Position numbers and translations under genes: made by a program. The notes below the pieces were generated by a model that searched no databases, was not told where the DNA came from, and saw nothing but the letters and a program-made list of their open reading frames with translations. Below are positions 1-11,274 of a stretch of 24,277 bases of DNA, one piece after another. Source of the DNA: Apostichopus californicus (Eukaryota > Echinodermata > Holothuroidea > Aspidochirotida > Stichopodidae). Within the stretch, counting starts at the first letter, position 1, and each line of letters opens with the position of its first letter. The DNA is taken from positions 2,343 through 26,619 of the forward strand of contig JAIPMN010004839.1 of NCBI GenBank assembly GCA_020650975.1, read 5' to 3'.

Positions 1-890
1 GTCTTTTGGCTATGTATTAACATGTCATTCCTCCCCCTGGCCCCTCCCCCCCCCCCTTCGTCAAGCAATATCACCGTACTGGATGCATCCTTGACGTCAC
101 ACTGCGATTCAAGAAGATTACTCCGACAATTTTACAAATGCAAAAAACTCTGTTATTATAAAAGGACTCTTGTTTTTAAACAGTGACATATTTAAATGAA
201 ATAATAACAGTGACTGGTAACAACACAGTTTGTATATATCTTGGATATATATAACCGGTACGTATACCCAATTTGCGAATTGCCTCCAGGATAAATATAT
301 CTGGTGTTAAATGAAAACAACATTCCATCTAACAGGTAACATTTCACTTGCGGCAGTATACAATTACATTACCAGTTAAGAGTCAACCACGCTTCCAACA
401 TCTTCCCAAATTCCCAACGAAAACAAACCGCCAATTACTCGTTAGTCGTTAGTTGTCACATCGGCGAACATCTGAGAGGACTTCATGCAAATTCAAAAAG
501 TTGTAGAAAAGCATTTCGGCATCAGCCTGCTAATTGGATACTGACATTTAAAAATAACACGATAAAGACAAACGATATATATAGAGAAAACACGGGTACA
601 CTATCGCAGAGAGTAGAGATCGGCCGACCGTTGATCGACTGAAATAATTTTTTTATTAGGCTGACATATCCTACTTTGACTTCTGTGTGGGGAATATAAT
701 CTCAGTTGATTAAATTAAAAAATTTAACGTCAAGGTCTTTCCCCTTTAATCATCGTCAATTATTTTAGTAATTTAAGGAAAGTAAGTCATTGTTATGCTA
801 GACTGTTACATACACACATACAGTATATAAACTTATACAGATATTTATTCTTACATAATTTCTCTTATATATGAGGGCTGGGGAAAAGGG
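1..890. other. Non-coding, AT-rich left edge
   Basis: No open frame with recognisable content is present. A C-rich run of 10-11 bases lies at about 47-57, the CRE palindrome at 92-99, and a small TCGGCCGA palindrome at about 620-627. The rest is AT-rich single-copy-looking sequence. Confidence 0.5.
92..99. promoter_or_regulatory. CRE/ATF palindrome TGACGTCA
   Basis: A perfect 8-bp cAMP-response element lies in a modestly CpG-containing stretch at the left edge. CREB/ATF-family proteins bind this sequence. Without a nearby gene the match could be chance. Confidence 0.3.
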
Positions 891-1019
891 GGGGGCAGGT
901 GGGGATTGGTCAAACAGGACCAAGAATGGGATTCATGAAGCAGCAAAATGCATCCAACCCTGGAATAGATTCTAATCCAAAATACACAGAAACAGATTAC
1001 TATCATCTCCATCAAAGTT

Positions 1020-1135
1020 CCCTCCTTACCTTCCTCTTTCCAATTACCCTATCTCCCCTTCCCCTCCTCCTCATCCTCCTCCTCCTCCGCCTTCTACTTC
1101 TCCTCCTTCTCCTTTTTCTTCTCTCCCCCCACAGA
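1020..1135. repeat. CT-rich (pyrimidine) tract
   Basis: About 110 bases are almost purely pyrimidine, rich in CTC and CTT, and end in a C-run plus CACAG. That ending looks like a 3' splice acceptor, but such tracts mimic acceptors by composition. The leucine-rich frame across it (899-1171) is a product of the low-complexity sequence and not a gene. Confidence 0.7.
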
Positions 1136-1189
1136 ACTTCATCAATGCATATTTTAGGGAAGGAGGATTAATAAAACATTACCCTGGCA

Positions 1190-2400
1190 AACATTCCTCG
1201 ACATCATGAGCTTAGGAAACCATTAGCGCTCAAGACAGTATTAAACTATTGACGTGTAGTCAAGCATGGAGCTTATGTTCTGTAATATAGCTCTGTGCTA
1301 CAAGTTCCCAAAGACATACTGTACACATAAATTAGCTCATTCAAACAGAATGAAAGATGGCAATAGCCTTGGGCATCAGCTGTCTCCAGTTTAAGACGTA
1401 ATGTTTTTACAACACATGATGACATACAACAATAATATGCCTCAATTAAGTTAACTATAGCCTAGTACTTACCTCCTCTTTATGTCTTACACCTGTCAAA
1501 TACATGGTCATATTCATACTGAATTAAGGCTATATTAGTAGTGTGCTGTATAAATATTATATTCACATGTATGGAGCAAATCAAGGACCAACATCCATGG
1601 TTAATCACATGCGACAGACCAAGTCGTAATTTAATATAAAGTACAAACATATGGAAACTATTGAAATCTGTGGTAACTAATTCTTTATGTTCAAAAAAAA
1701 AAAATAGTTTTTCATTCTTTCCCTTTTTTTTCTCTTTATATATGTAAATTTATGCGCCATGGATGTGGAAATATTTTTTCCATCTAACCTTATTTAAGTA
1801 TTCTTGCGCTTGGTTTAATACCATTCACCGACTTCCAATAATTTACCAAATCACTGCTGTTACGAACCTTATGTTTCGGTGGCATCTACTATTTACCGCT
1901 GTTACATTATGTTTCAGTGGTATCTAAAATTGGCGTTGGGTCACCGACTGAGTTACCAGACTTTACTAGTACTACAAAAGATATTCATCATACTAAGACT
2001 GTACTTAATGATTATTTTCAATTAACAAACTCCTCTTGATTATTTTCACTGTTAATTTCTTGTCTCCTGTGTTAAACAACTGAGTATTTCCCCATCCATG
2101 TAACATCAATGTGATTGTCATCTTCAATGGGAGCTCAAAACAGCAGTTCACTGGGTAATTCCTAGTAAAAACCATTATGTTTACAGTGACATTCTTATCA
2201 TCTAGCCCCATTATAGGACATAAAAGTAGCAGTTAGAACTCAACCCAGTAAGCTGATAGCCATCTTGTTGGCCTAAATCTCCTCAATCATTAATAGATAC
2301 ATAGTGAACTTAATAAGCCTTCATGATTCATGAGTTGTTTATGTTCCTGACGGTTTTGGCACTATTTACAGTCAATAACTTTAGAAATAATCATTGATAA
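1190..2400. other. No gene seen
   Basis: AT-rich non-coding sequence. The strongest isolated signal is a consensus minus-strand donor (GAGGAG|GTAAGT) near 1469. It has an acceptor-like CAG 46 bases upstream and a TACTAAT branch-like word before that. The 15-codon frame between them is too short to call as an exon. Confidence 0.4.
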
Positions 2401-2404
2401 GTGT

Positions 2405-2493
2405 ACATATATATATATAAATATATATATATATGTATATGTGCGTATATATGTGTGTGTATATATATATATCTTTATATATGTATATATACA
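2405..2493. repeat. TA/TG microsatellite
   Basis: About 90 bases of alternating purine-pyrimidine sequence, mostly (TA)n with TG interruptions. The frame spanning it is a low-complexity artefact. Confidence 0.9.
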
Positions 2494-5400
2494 TGCCAGT
2501 AGATAAAATGCACTGGCAATTTTCTACCAGTAGACATTATGAACTTATGAATAAACATGTTTATTATTGGTATTGTAGGTGCGTTACCATCATCAGTCAA
2601 AGAATTGGCATGATTTCCATAATTCAAGCCCTGCAATATTTCTCATTATCAGCAAATAACATTAGGCTGTTCTTAAGAGATAGGCCTATAAATTGATGTT
2701 TGTTGTAATTTAGGAAAATGCCAGCACTTGGGAACTAATTCTTTTTAACCAGTAGAATTTTTTAATCACTTGCATAATTTCTTTAGCAAACATGTGGCTA
2801 TGATTGTGAAATTCTAGGCCTGCAAACGATTTCTCCACACCAAGAACTTCAGGCTTTTGTGACAACTCTTCACAGGTTTCTTAAATTCTTCTTCTTGGAA
2901 GGGTAACACAACAAAAAAGGAGAGAAGAAATGAATTCCTACACGGTTTGACCTTTTACAGAGGTTCGTCAAAATGTCAAGGCCATGCCAACCAATTTAAC
3001 ATATCCAGGTTTATTTAAGGCAGCACTTAAGAACAGAGATAGCAAGCTAGCAGCTTTGTTACCCCTGTGGCATCCACTTGTCGATATTTTGATTCCATCG
3101 TCCGACACCTTACAAGGTAATTAGCCGATTATAACACTGTAATGTATATCAGCATGTTCCTTTTCCTCTTTTACTCGCCTGTTTTATTTCAAGTGTGTGG
3201 ATTGAAAAAACACGCATTCTATTATAACCACAGAATAGGCCAAGACTCTACTTGCGTCGTCTTGTGTTCTCATTCCGTCCGGCAAGTCTTGTGAAAATAC
3301 GTTAAGTCCGTCATCATCTTGCATAAATTGTCCCAATTCCCCGATATCATCAACTTAGTAAGTTGATAAGTCCTTGCTTGTGTAACTGAAGAAAACGAGA
3401 GGCAATCGTTGGGCTTCCTGTCTCACGGAGACGACGATGTGCAAAAGGTCTCCTGGACTCCATCAGCATTTTAAATTAGACCTAACCTATCAGCCTAACA
3501 TATAAAAACCCCAAAGGAGTACCTTCAATGCTTCCCACACAATCTAATTTAAAGGATCTTCAGTACTTAGAGGAATATTTTAAACCCATGTATCTCGAGA
3601 AACAGTCACAAAAAATCAATGCCCACACCTGGATAGCCTACGGCTAGTGAATCTTGCTTTACTTTTCATACAATAGAACACCATTGGGATTAGCATGGAA
3701 CTGTTCAAAAGCCTTCTTTTTTTTTCCTGTTTGAATTTGGCTGTAATTGTAAGCAATGAGCAGGGTAATACTTTGTTACACTGTAGCAGCTCCCGGCTAT
3801 GGACGTCACAACAAGTGACAACAGTGCTTTTGAAAACCTGGATCTTCTTTATTTGCTTTTTAAATCTTTGCAACAATTATTGGATAACATGTTTGCAATC
3901 TTTTCATGCCTACATAGTCGCAATTTTTTTTCTTCGCTCTCTCTCGAATTCTCTCTCCTTCAGTTCGCTGTACAGGTGTATGCCTTTTCCAACACAAGCA
4001 TGAACATAACGGCTTGCTAAAGGTGAACTCCAACAATTTGTGAAATGAACGAGACCATTGATTTATATACTGTGACACAATTGTCATGAAAATCACTGGT
4101 TTATTGTATGATATATATATAGCACTTCTGTATAAACAGATCTTAAATATGGCATAGAAAGGAAATTTCGAAATATATGTTGGCATATTATTCGTAACTA
4201 CAAATACCATACTTAATTCGGTGGCCATATATACTCCACAATATGTAGATAACCCATTATTTCTGACTTTTTTTGTGCTGCATGGACCTTGTCCCTCGGT
4301 AAGAAATAAAATCAGCCCCAAGTATTTTTAGTGTAAAGATAGTTTAGATGTGTACCTGGTAACCTGAACACTGCTAATATCTATTCAAGAGAATTTTATA
4401 AATTTCAACTAGGGTTTGTTTAGATCCCACCATTAAACAACACAAGACAGACAAAGGACCCAAAGAGTTCCTTCATCCACAAAAAACTAAAAGTCATAAA
4501 ATCCCAGCAAAATCAGAACCCCAAAAAATGAAAATTGGTTGGCCTCACTTTTACCAACCTACCGTCGTGAATCCAATCCTTCCAATTATTTTTGATAAGA
4601 TTTATGATTGGCTGACGACACTAGGAAATTACACTAAAGGAAGGAAGAAGCAGGGAAAAAAAAGTATGAATTTCTCCAAAGTTTTTATGAAGTCAAAACG
4701 GACAAATCTTTATCGATGATGTTACCACATACCGCATCTGTGAAAGAGACTTTAAGCATATATGTATGCATCTCCCTCCTACCTCCTAGGGCTCAGGGCA
4801 AAAGTAATATTTTAGAGAACATATCCCTCTGCCTTTCCTTCACTTAAAAATTGCCCAAGCCACCGATTAAGAAAAACTGTTTCAAAGTTTTTGCCTTCAG
4901 CTTTAATCAATCCCGCTATAAATTTGTGAAAAAGTATTACTCATACAGATCGAGTCCCTCCGTAAGAGAGAGATATATAAAAAAATATATCTTCGACCGT
5001 TGCAAGAAACAGAGTCAGTCAGTCGTTGTTCCATCAGTCACTGGCTTTGTAACTGAGCCTTCTGGAAATTAAATCGAAGAAGCCTTGCTCGTGGCATTCT
5101 GAGATCGACTCATTTTCTTCCATTTCTACGATCGTTATGTAAAAGTTTGTCTTGCCAGTCAAACAGAATGACTTGTTTTATTAATCTTCCCATTTGCCAG
5201 AATTTTTGCTTTTCTCTTTCCCATGTTTTTTTTTGTTGAGGCACCTCTTTTCGCAACAAGGGGGTAATCTAACCGCAGACAATTTTCACTTGATACAAAA
5301 CCTTTACGAGAGGTAGACAGACATTCCCACCCCCCCCCTGCCCCCCACAACAACAAAAAATAAACATTGAATAAAGCAAGACTTATTTGGGCAATTCAGA

Positions 5401-5590
5401 GAATCGTGAATGGTTTTGGAATGAATATATTTGAAGGAATCATTCCTTTTCTTAGACATGCCGAGACTTCCTCTTCAAATAAAGAATGGCTTTATAAACT
5501 CTAAAACAAATCCATTCAAAATTCATCCTTGGGGCAGGATTCAGCAATGAAGGGGATGACAAATTGAAACAATAAAAAGTGTGGAAAATG
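2494..5590. other. No gene seen
   Basis: AT-rich DNA with scattered open frames of at most about 150 codons (longest 3860-4321, minus). None has a domain, family resemblance or splice support that I can recognise. It contains a 19-bp perfect odd-centred palindrome at 3349-3367 (arms ATCAACTTA/TAAGTTGAT), a CT-rich patch at about 3925-3960 and C-runs near 5330-5346. Confidence 0.45.
3349..3367. repeat. 19-bp palindrome
   Basis: Arms ATCAACTTA and TAAGTTGAT pair perfectly around a single central G. No associated gene or element is seen. Confidence 0.7.
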
Positions 5591-5592
5591 AG

Positions 5593-5655
5593 AGACAATG
5601 TTTTGATTTATAAAGGCAATCAAAAAGGGTAACAAGGAAAGACAATGTTTTGATT
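5593..5655 (+). repeat. 16-bp direct repeat, 47-bp spacing
   Basis: AGACAATGTTTTGATT occurs at 5593-5608 and again at 5640-5655. Similar bases follow both copies (TATAAAGGCA versus GATTAAAGCA), which points to a small decayed tandem duplication. Confidence 0.65.
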
Positions 5656-6078
5656 GATTAAAGCACTTTCAGTTGAGAGGAAGAAGATCAGGTATTATCC
5701 CAAAAGATCCAATTCGCAAGGCATCAAAGTGTTCAGGTATAATGCTCGTGTAACGAAGCAATCAGATGATCAGAAACTTGTGGTGAAGTCTTGTCTTTCT
5801 AGTGAAGTACTTCTATGGCAACACCCTATATTTGGGCCCTCCCCTCCTATGCTCCTGCCCCCCCTGCCCCACCCCTCTTCAACTCCCTTAAATCTAGCCA
5901 TAACCCACAGTATCCCTACATAGTTCTTTGACAACTATCTCATGCTGGAATGCATTCATGGTAATCTGCAGTTAGTTTCAGATTAATTTTGGTGGAATTG
6001 ATCTGGTAAAATGAGGGAAATCTAGTGGCACTAATGAATTATTAACATAAAGTCAGTTCTCTATCCACTCTGCTGTTA

Positions 6079-6130
6079 GAGTGTTATGATTGTGTGAAGA
6101 CAGGTAAGGGTGGCAAGAAGGTAATGTAAC
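6079..6130 (+). repeat. Dispersed repeat copy A (contains CAGGTAAG)
   Basis: This segment resembles two others in the window, at 8642 and 12911. All share GTGYTAAGGTTGTG-like sequence, then RAGACAGGTAW, then a purine-rich tail and a TAA-containing end. Copy A is the most diverged. It is followed at once by the 18-bp palindrome at 6130-6147. Confidence 0.5.
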
Positions 6131-6147
6131 ATACTGTATACAGTATG
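6130..6147. repeat. 18-bp perfect palindrome
   Basis: CATACTGTATACAGTATG is identical to its reverse complement. It abuts the end of a dispersed repeat copy, so it could be part of the same element or a target-site feature. Confidence 0.85.
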
Positions 6148-6780
6148 GGTTACCCAAACAAAACTCGGATTAACAATTTATCCCACTAGAGTCTTCATTT
6201 TGGAACCTAGGTCTGTTTATCAAGTAAATAAAATTTACATTTAACATTGTTAGACAAATCAAACCAGATCTTTAGAAAAGGCCAATTGATGTGTGTATGT
6301 TTTATCTATTCCAAGTAACCATTTTATCTTCTTTGGTTTGATTGAAAATTAGAAATAGAAGCATGCTCAACCAAGATCATTTTACGATGTACAATCATAA
6401 TCTTGACATTTTGCATACAAAAAAAAAATGTTTTCAAACCACAGTTTTGGATGATTCACCATAACTAATGTATAATTAACTAGAGCTGCATGACAAATCA
6501 CTGTACATTCTTCAAGGTTCTATTCACTTAAATGTAAACACCAGCCATGTTATGCTTCATGTATATGTTAGTGCCCTCCTAATATATCCTTCTAGTAGAT
6601 TATAGGCCTGCACTGATGATATTTATAATTGCAAACAAACATAGTATATACACAGACTACAGTAGCACTAGCTCTAGTAATTGCTGTAGCCATTAAAAAT
6701 AAACCTGTTACAGATTTAAGAGCATTGAGTTTATACATTTTACTCTTATCAAATGATTTCTTTGGAGAGTGAAACACTGC

Positions 6781-6907
6781 ATCACTGCCTCCTCCCCCTC
6801 TCCTCCTACCCTTCTCCTCTCCCTCTCCATCTCTACTCCTCCTCTTTTTCTCCCTCCTCTCCCTCTCTACCACTCTTCAAATTATGTAATCACTGGATAA
6901 CCCTCAT
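6781..6907 (+). repeat. Polypyrimidine tract with conserved tail, copy 1
   Basis: About 95 bases of CT-rich sequence are followed by a tail reading TATGTAATCACTGGATAACC then CTCAT. The same tail recurs 339 bases downstream after another pyrimidine tract, so the pair is a duplicated unit. The arginine/glutamate-rich frame on the opposite strand is low complexity. Confidence 0.7.
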
Positions 6908-6984
6908 TCTAACAAGCACATGTATGTAATTATAACCAATTCTTTTTACTACTTTCATATATCTTTTGAATGTGAAATATCATT

Positions 6985-7247
6985 TTGCCCTCTCATCTCA
7001 TTTCTTCCTCATCTCACCTCTCTTCCTCTCCTCTCCTCATCCTTTCCTCTCACTTCCCTTTGCCTCTCCTCCCTATACTCCCTCTCATTCCCATCTCCTT
7101 TACCTTTCCTCCCTTCCTCTTCTCTTCCCTCTTCTTCTTTTTCCTCCCCTCTTTTCCTCTCCTCCCCTTTTTCAAATCCTCCCCCCCTCCCTCTTTTTCT
7201 TCTCTTCTTCTCCCCTAAATCTATGTAATAACTGGATACCCCTCATC
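6985..7247 (+). repeat. Polypyrimidine tract with conserved tail, copy 2
   Basis: About 230 bases are almost entirely C and T, followed from 7222 by TATGTAATAACTGGATACCC then CTCAT, nearly identical to the tail after the first tract. Long mirror-like polypyrimidine runs can adopt triplex (H-DNA) structure. Three overlapping serine/proline-rich frames here are composition artefacts. Confidence 0.75.
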
Positions 7248-7249
7248 AG

Positions 7250-8400
7250 AAGTTTCTAACAAAATTGTAACAACCAACTTTGGCTGTTCCTAAATTATTA
7301 TTATTTTTTTTATTACATTTTAATACTTCATTGTTCGCACTTTAAAGTTGAGGGGCAAAAAAGCAATGTTAATAGCTTAATGTTTTCATGTGCCTTTTAT
7401 ATCTCCTCTCATAATCACGATTACCGTATCATCAGATTGTAGTGTTTAATACAATGCACCAAATCTATCTACATTTTAAGACAAGCTGCTCCTTCGATCA
7501 AAACAGATATTAAAACAAACTCTACACCACAGGCAACACCACCTTTGCATATTAACACTTGTATGTATACAGATAATTCTAGCTTAATTTGCACATGGTA
7601 CCGCAATGATTTTATGGTCAACAATTGATTTATTTAGGCTAATTAAGAGCTAATTCCACCATCTAGGGCAAGTCGAGACTAGCACTTCATATTGGATTGA
7701 AATCAAATTGAAATCCTTCAAGAACTTCAAACTGCGGTTTGAAATAATTAGGTTAGGCATTCTGTTCAATTATTTACTAGTTTACGGATACAGCCGACCA
7801 AGACCATTGTTCTCAGTGCTCAATTGTAAAAACAAATTTGCCTGTTGTAAACATCACGGAAACCTTTCCTATAGGAACCATAAAATTAAGGCTCAGCTAC
7901 ACTTTAAACAAATGAACCAAAGTGGACGTTGTTAAAGAAACTGTATTGGCCGATTTATTCTATACAGGTTTTATATGCCTGTTTTATTGGATGTGATTAT
8001 AATAAATTTACTAATTAACAGAATTAAGTAACAGCAGAAAGTTGAAATAGACATCTTTCTATGTAAAGCAAAGAAACTATAATTTTGAAGGAGAGTAGAA
8101 ACTAAAAAAGCTGAAATTATTATTTATGTAATAATCATGATCAAGCTGACAAGTTCTCCCAAACAACCAATATGGAAAGATCCTAGCTTTTGATGTTTCT
8201 TTTCCTTTGTTTACTATTCCATTATTTCCACTTTAAAGCAGCTACTGAATTACATTAATTGAATACAATTTTGGATTTTTTTTTTTTTTTGATGCTACTC
8301 AATGCTGAATAGAAAAAAATGTATTGATGTCAAAAGATGGAGTAAAAGTCAAAATTTGTCGAGAATCAAATCAAGCTAATTTACATAACTTAAAATATTA
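7250..8400. other. No gene seen
   Basis: AT-rich single-copy-looking DNA with a T-run at 8276-8290. A 75-codon frame at 7708-7935 has no recognisable domain, and I cannot support it as a gene. Confidence 0.45.
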
Positions 8401-8413
8401 TATTATTCTGTCG

Positions 8414-8447
8414 TTGACCTCTATTGACCAGATATGACCTTTGACCT
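8414..8447. promoter_or_regulatory. Cluster of nuclear-receptor half-sites including a perfect DR1
   Basis: Four TGACC-type half-sites all point the same way, starting at 8414, 8424, 8435 and 8442. The last two form TGACCT-T-TGACCT, a perfect direct repeat with one-base spacing, the classic element for HNF4, COUP-TF and RXR heterodimers. The first two are ten bases apart. No gene start is visible nearby, so function is inferred from the motif alone. Confidence 0.4.
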
Positions 8448-8555
8448 CAGTGGCAATGGTAAGGTAATACAGTAGTACACCAAGAGTCATCTTAATGGCA
8501 ATCAGAAAGGAAGATTAGCAAAGACCACAAATTCAGCATTCGAAAACACTTCTAG

Positions 8556-8690
8556 ACACTTTGGGTTTTAGAATGAGATCGATGCTCAAGCGACTGGTTG
8601 CTAGGGATTTGTGTGTAGTTACTCTAGACATGGTAGATCAAGAGTGCTAAGGTTGTGAGGAGACAGGTATAGTGAGGAAGTGGAGTAAAT
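8556..8690 (+). repeat. Dispersed repeat copy B
   Basis: Two blocks match copy C at 12809-12958. The first is CACTTTGG...TAGAATGAGA at 8556-8578. The second is GTGCTAAGGTTGTGAGGAGA then CAGGTA from about 8645. The middle is more diverged. The shared order over about 140 bases indicates an interspersed repeat family that I cannot name. Confidence 0.65.
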
Positions 8691-8979
8691 ATTACAATAT
8701 AACTAAGTATCGACTTCAACTAGTACTCCTTTACCCAATTTAATAGCAGCCAGCTGTGTTTGATAATTTACAGTACGATTTTACTCTCATTCTTGCTTTA
8801 AATTACCTTCCATTTTCCCCCCTCACATTTATAACATAAACCTACCGTATGTACATACCCAATTTGGGAATGCAAGCTGCAAACATTTACCCTGTCTCCT
8901 ACAATTCTAGTAGTACGTAATTCATCAAAACCTACCCAAGATAAACAGGAAGGCACTAAACATATCACTGTCGAATTCT

Positions 8980-8995
8980 CCCCCCCCCCCTCCCT
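8980..8995. repeat. Poly(C) run within ATTCTC-C(10)-TCCC
   Basis: A C-run of about ten, preceded by AATTCTC and followed by TCCC. The same arrangement occurs at about 10225-10245. Confidence 0.7.
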
Positions 8996-9200
8996 CTTCC
9001 TTTTATTTTCCATGTCAATGAATTCACAGAACGTTAAAGGTTCCAATTGCTACTTAATGTATTAATCCCATTTTTCTAATGAAGGTTTTCAAACACACCT
9101 TTATGCGCTGCCTTTGCTGTCGTCTATGTCAAAACTAAAAAGGAGATTGGGAAGAAGAAGAAAAGACGAAAACAAAAAATTTGCTAAAATTTATCCAAAT

Positions 9201-9900
9201 GCGAGCCCCTCAGGGCAAAGTAACTTTTTTCCTTCCTCGGGAATGACAAGATAATGCGAAAAAAGTGCAGCTGCCGTTTCCAAGGGAGACTAGTCGAGTT
9301 GATCGCGTATGAAAAGTGCTCTGCTAAAAAGGGCGGAAATTGAGAAAGAATGACACACGGATGGAAAAAGAGGGGAAAATACGAGATGGAGAGAAAGAAG
9401 AGAGAGGAAGACTGTAAGGCTCGCTAAAGATACAAGTATAAGATAAGACAAGCTGTTCAGGAGATGCGACGCCTACGGACGATTAAAACCCTAACGATTG
9501 CGGAACATTTCGAAGGTCTCTGTATATCGGATTAAGGGGTAGCCTCTTCCTGACAACCACGATTCCTTTCGTTTATACTCGGATGGGCCGGTTAAGAATT
9601 GAGCAAGCAAGGAGACATCGCCGGAGAAAGAATATCACTGAGGACAGCTGAGAGTCAAACTTCCAGAACAGTCTCGAGAAAAATAATAGATGGATTCCGT
9701 CCGATCTGTCGCTGACAGAGATGTCCCCAGACGGGTTTGGGTCTTCAAATATGTTTAAGAAAAATGTCATCTACGAAGGAACTTGAGATGCTCTGCACAA
9801 TTGATCGAAACTTGTCGCTCCTTCGACATCGGATGTTTGGAGAGAAACATTTCATCATCGCTTCTGACATAGATGAGATGAAACCGTACTGGATGTTAAA
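9201..9900. promoter_or_regulatory. CpG-enriched block, possible promoter or untranslated exon
   Basis: By hand count about 37 CpGs occur in 720 bases, far above the surrounding DNA, and the block is visibly less AT-rich than its flanks. No long open frame crosses it. A 38-codon frame on the plus strand (9788-9904) and a 65-codon frame on the minus strand (9573-9770) lack recognisable domains. On the plus strand the block is followed by AAG|GTATGA at about 9945, a plausible splice donor. These features fit a promoter with a non-coding first exon of an unseen plus-strand transcript, or an alternative promoter, but composition is the only firm evidence. Confidence 0.35.
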
Positions 9901-9904
9901 TTGA

Positions 9905-11270
9905 CCAGCCTAATTGCTGCTGGAATAAGTTAAAACTGACCCCAAGGTATGACGTTTATAACGATTATACGTATCATTACAGGGAATAAAATTATCCTGT
10001 ATCGCAGTCGCAAAAGGGTGAAATTGATGTACAAGTCCTATCATGTGTCACAGTTATTTTCTTTTCACAGGAACCATAGTATCTTTAAAAAAAAAGACAA
10101 AATTCGGTCCCCTTAATAACTGCTGCACAAAATGTGAACACTAAATTAGTCCCTGATCATTACTATGTACAGTAGAATGCTTCATGTAATAAACTGAAAT
10201 AAAAAGTTATAATTGTTCCTTCCTATTCTCCCCCCCCCCCTCCCATACCCCATCCCTCCCACACCCACTGTTTGTTTTCAAGGTCCATGGAGTTGAATCT
10301 ACTTACTTATAACTGAAATTACAATCTTGAACAATGTTGTCTCCGAATTTATTACCATGCCATGAAGAAGAAAGTCTCACCTGCTTACATGTTTGAACTA
10401 CTCCAGGATTATTGACCAAGTAAACAGTGTGTGCAACAGTTGATATATTTGACTGCATTTAAAGTGTTTTCTTCACGATACATGATTTTAGCTATCAATC
10501 AAACTATACGAGGAGTCGACAATAAGGGGTATTTGGCATCCAAACGATGAGCACTAAGTGGTGAATCATTAATCGTTATTAATTAATTATTAATATTCCA
10601 CATCGGTTAATCTGTCACTTACAACTGTGTCAAGAAATGCTCAATTCTTACGAAATTTAGTATTCACCTTCTCATGGAAGACTTTTCTTAACACAATTTT
10701 AACATCTAACGTCGGGACGATTATTTCTTAGCTGTTCCTAATCTTAGCGCTTTGTACATGGATACAGTAACAGCCTAAGAATAATACTTCGTAACTACGG
10801 TGCTTGGAATTTGACTACAGAGTTGTTTCCACTTTTATTAACATGCCTTTCATGTATTATTCTTCTCACTCCATTCCTCGTTAATGATATCGTCATCATC
10901 GTCCAAGGAAGAAATATTTGGCATATTTAAATTCCTCACCAAAGAAGTACAGAGATCGAATCACATCCACAACAAAGTTTTCGGCATTAAAAACGATGAC
11001 AGATAACATCTTAAATCGGATGTTTGGGAGAGATTTGCTGATACGAAATGAGCCCAAAGGTAACAAAAGCAGATGTGAACCCCCTCCCAAGAGGTCATTC
11101 ACCATAGTAGAACAGTACACCCTCTGGTAACTTGTCAACGTCAGCAAGGGTTGGTGAATTGCATTGTTTATGATAAAGGCTATTAGCACTGCTAGGAATA
11201 AACATAACAACAAACATCCCTGTATGACTGTACAGGTAGAGATGACAGATCAATACGAACAGAAGGCCGC
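9905..11270. other. No gene seen
   Basis: AT-rich DNA. A 51-codon minus-strand frame lies at about 10300-10459 with a CAG|GTGAGA donor-like word inside it, but has no recognisable domain. Two overlapping frames of about 70-105 codons at 10896-11213 lie on opposite strands and neither resembles a known family. An AT palindromic patch lies at about 10575-10600. Confidence 0.4.
10225..10245. repeat. Poly(C) run within ATTCTC-C(10)-TCCC
   Basis: A second C-run in nearly the same short context as the one at 8980, TATTCTC before and TCCC after. Confidence 0.7.
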
Positions 11271-11274
11271 CGTA

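Noticed and set aside
1095..1136. Apparent plus-strand splice acceptor (pyrimidine tract then CACAG)
   Set aside because: It is the natural end of a CT-rich tract and the following frame stops within about 25 codons.
899..1171. Leucine-rich 90-codon open frame
   Set aside because: Its leucines come from a CT-rich low-complexity tract; no domain or splice context supports it.
1469..1520. Possible minus-strand micro-exon with TACTAAT branch-like word, CAG acceptor and GAGGAG|GTAAGT donor
   Set aside because: Only about 46 bases and 15 codons, its phase does not follow from SAMD5-like exon 2, and such signals are expected by chance in 24 kb.
3860..4321. 153-codon minus-strand frame, the longest open frame in the window
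   Set aside because: Composition is that of AT-rich non-coding DNA (Ile, Tyr, Phe, Cys rich), it overlaps other frames on the plus strand, and I recognise no domain.
6920..7259. Three overlapping serine/proline-rich frames
   Set aside because: All are readings of one polypyrimidine tract in different frames.
9788..9904. 38-codon plus-strand frame in the CpG-rich block
   Set aside because: Too short and without any family resemblance; kept only as a note to the CpG block.
10300..10459. 51-codon minus-strand frame with a CAG|GTGAGA donor-like word
   Set aside because: The length is ordinary for chance, there is no recognisable domain, and nothing links it to another exon.
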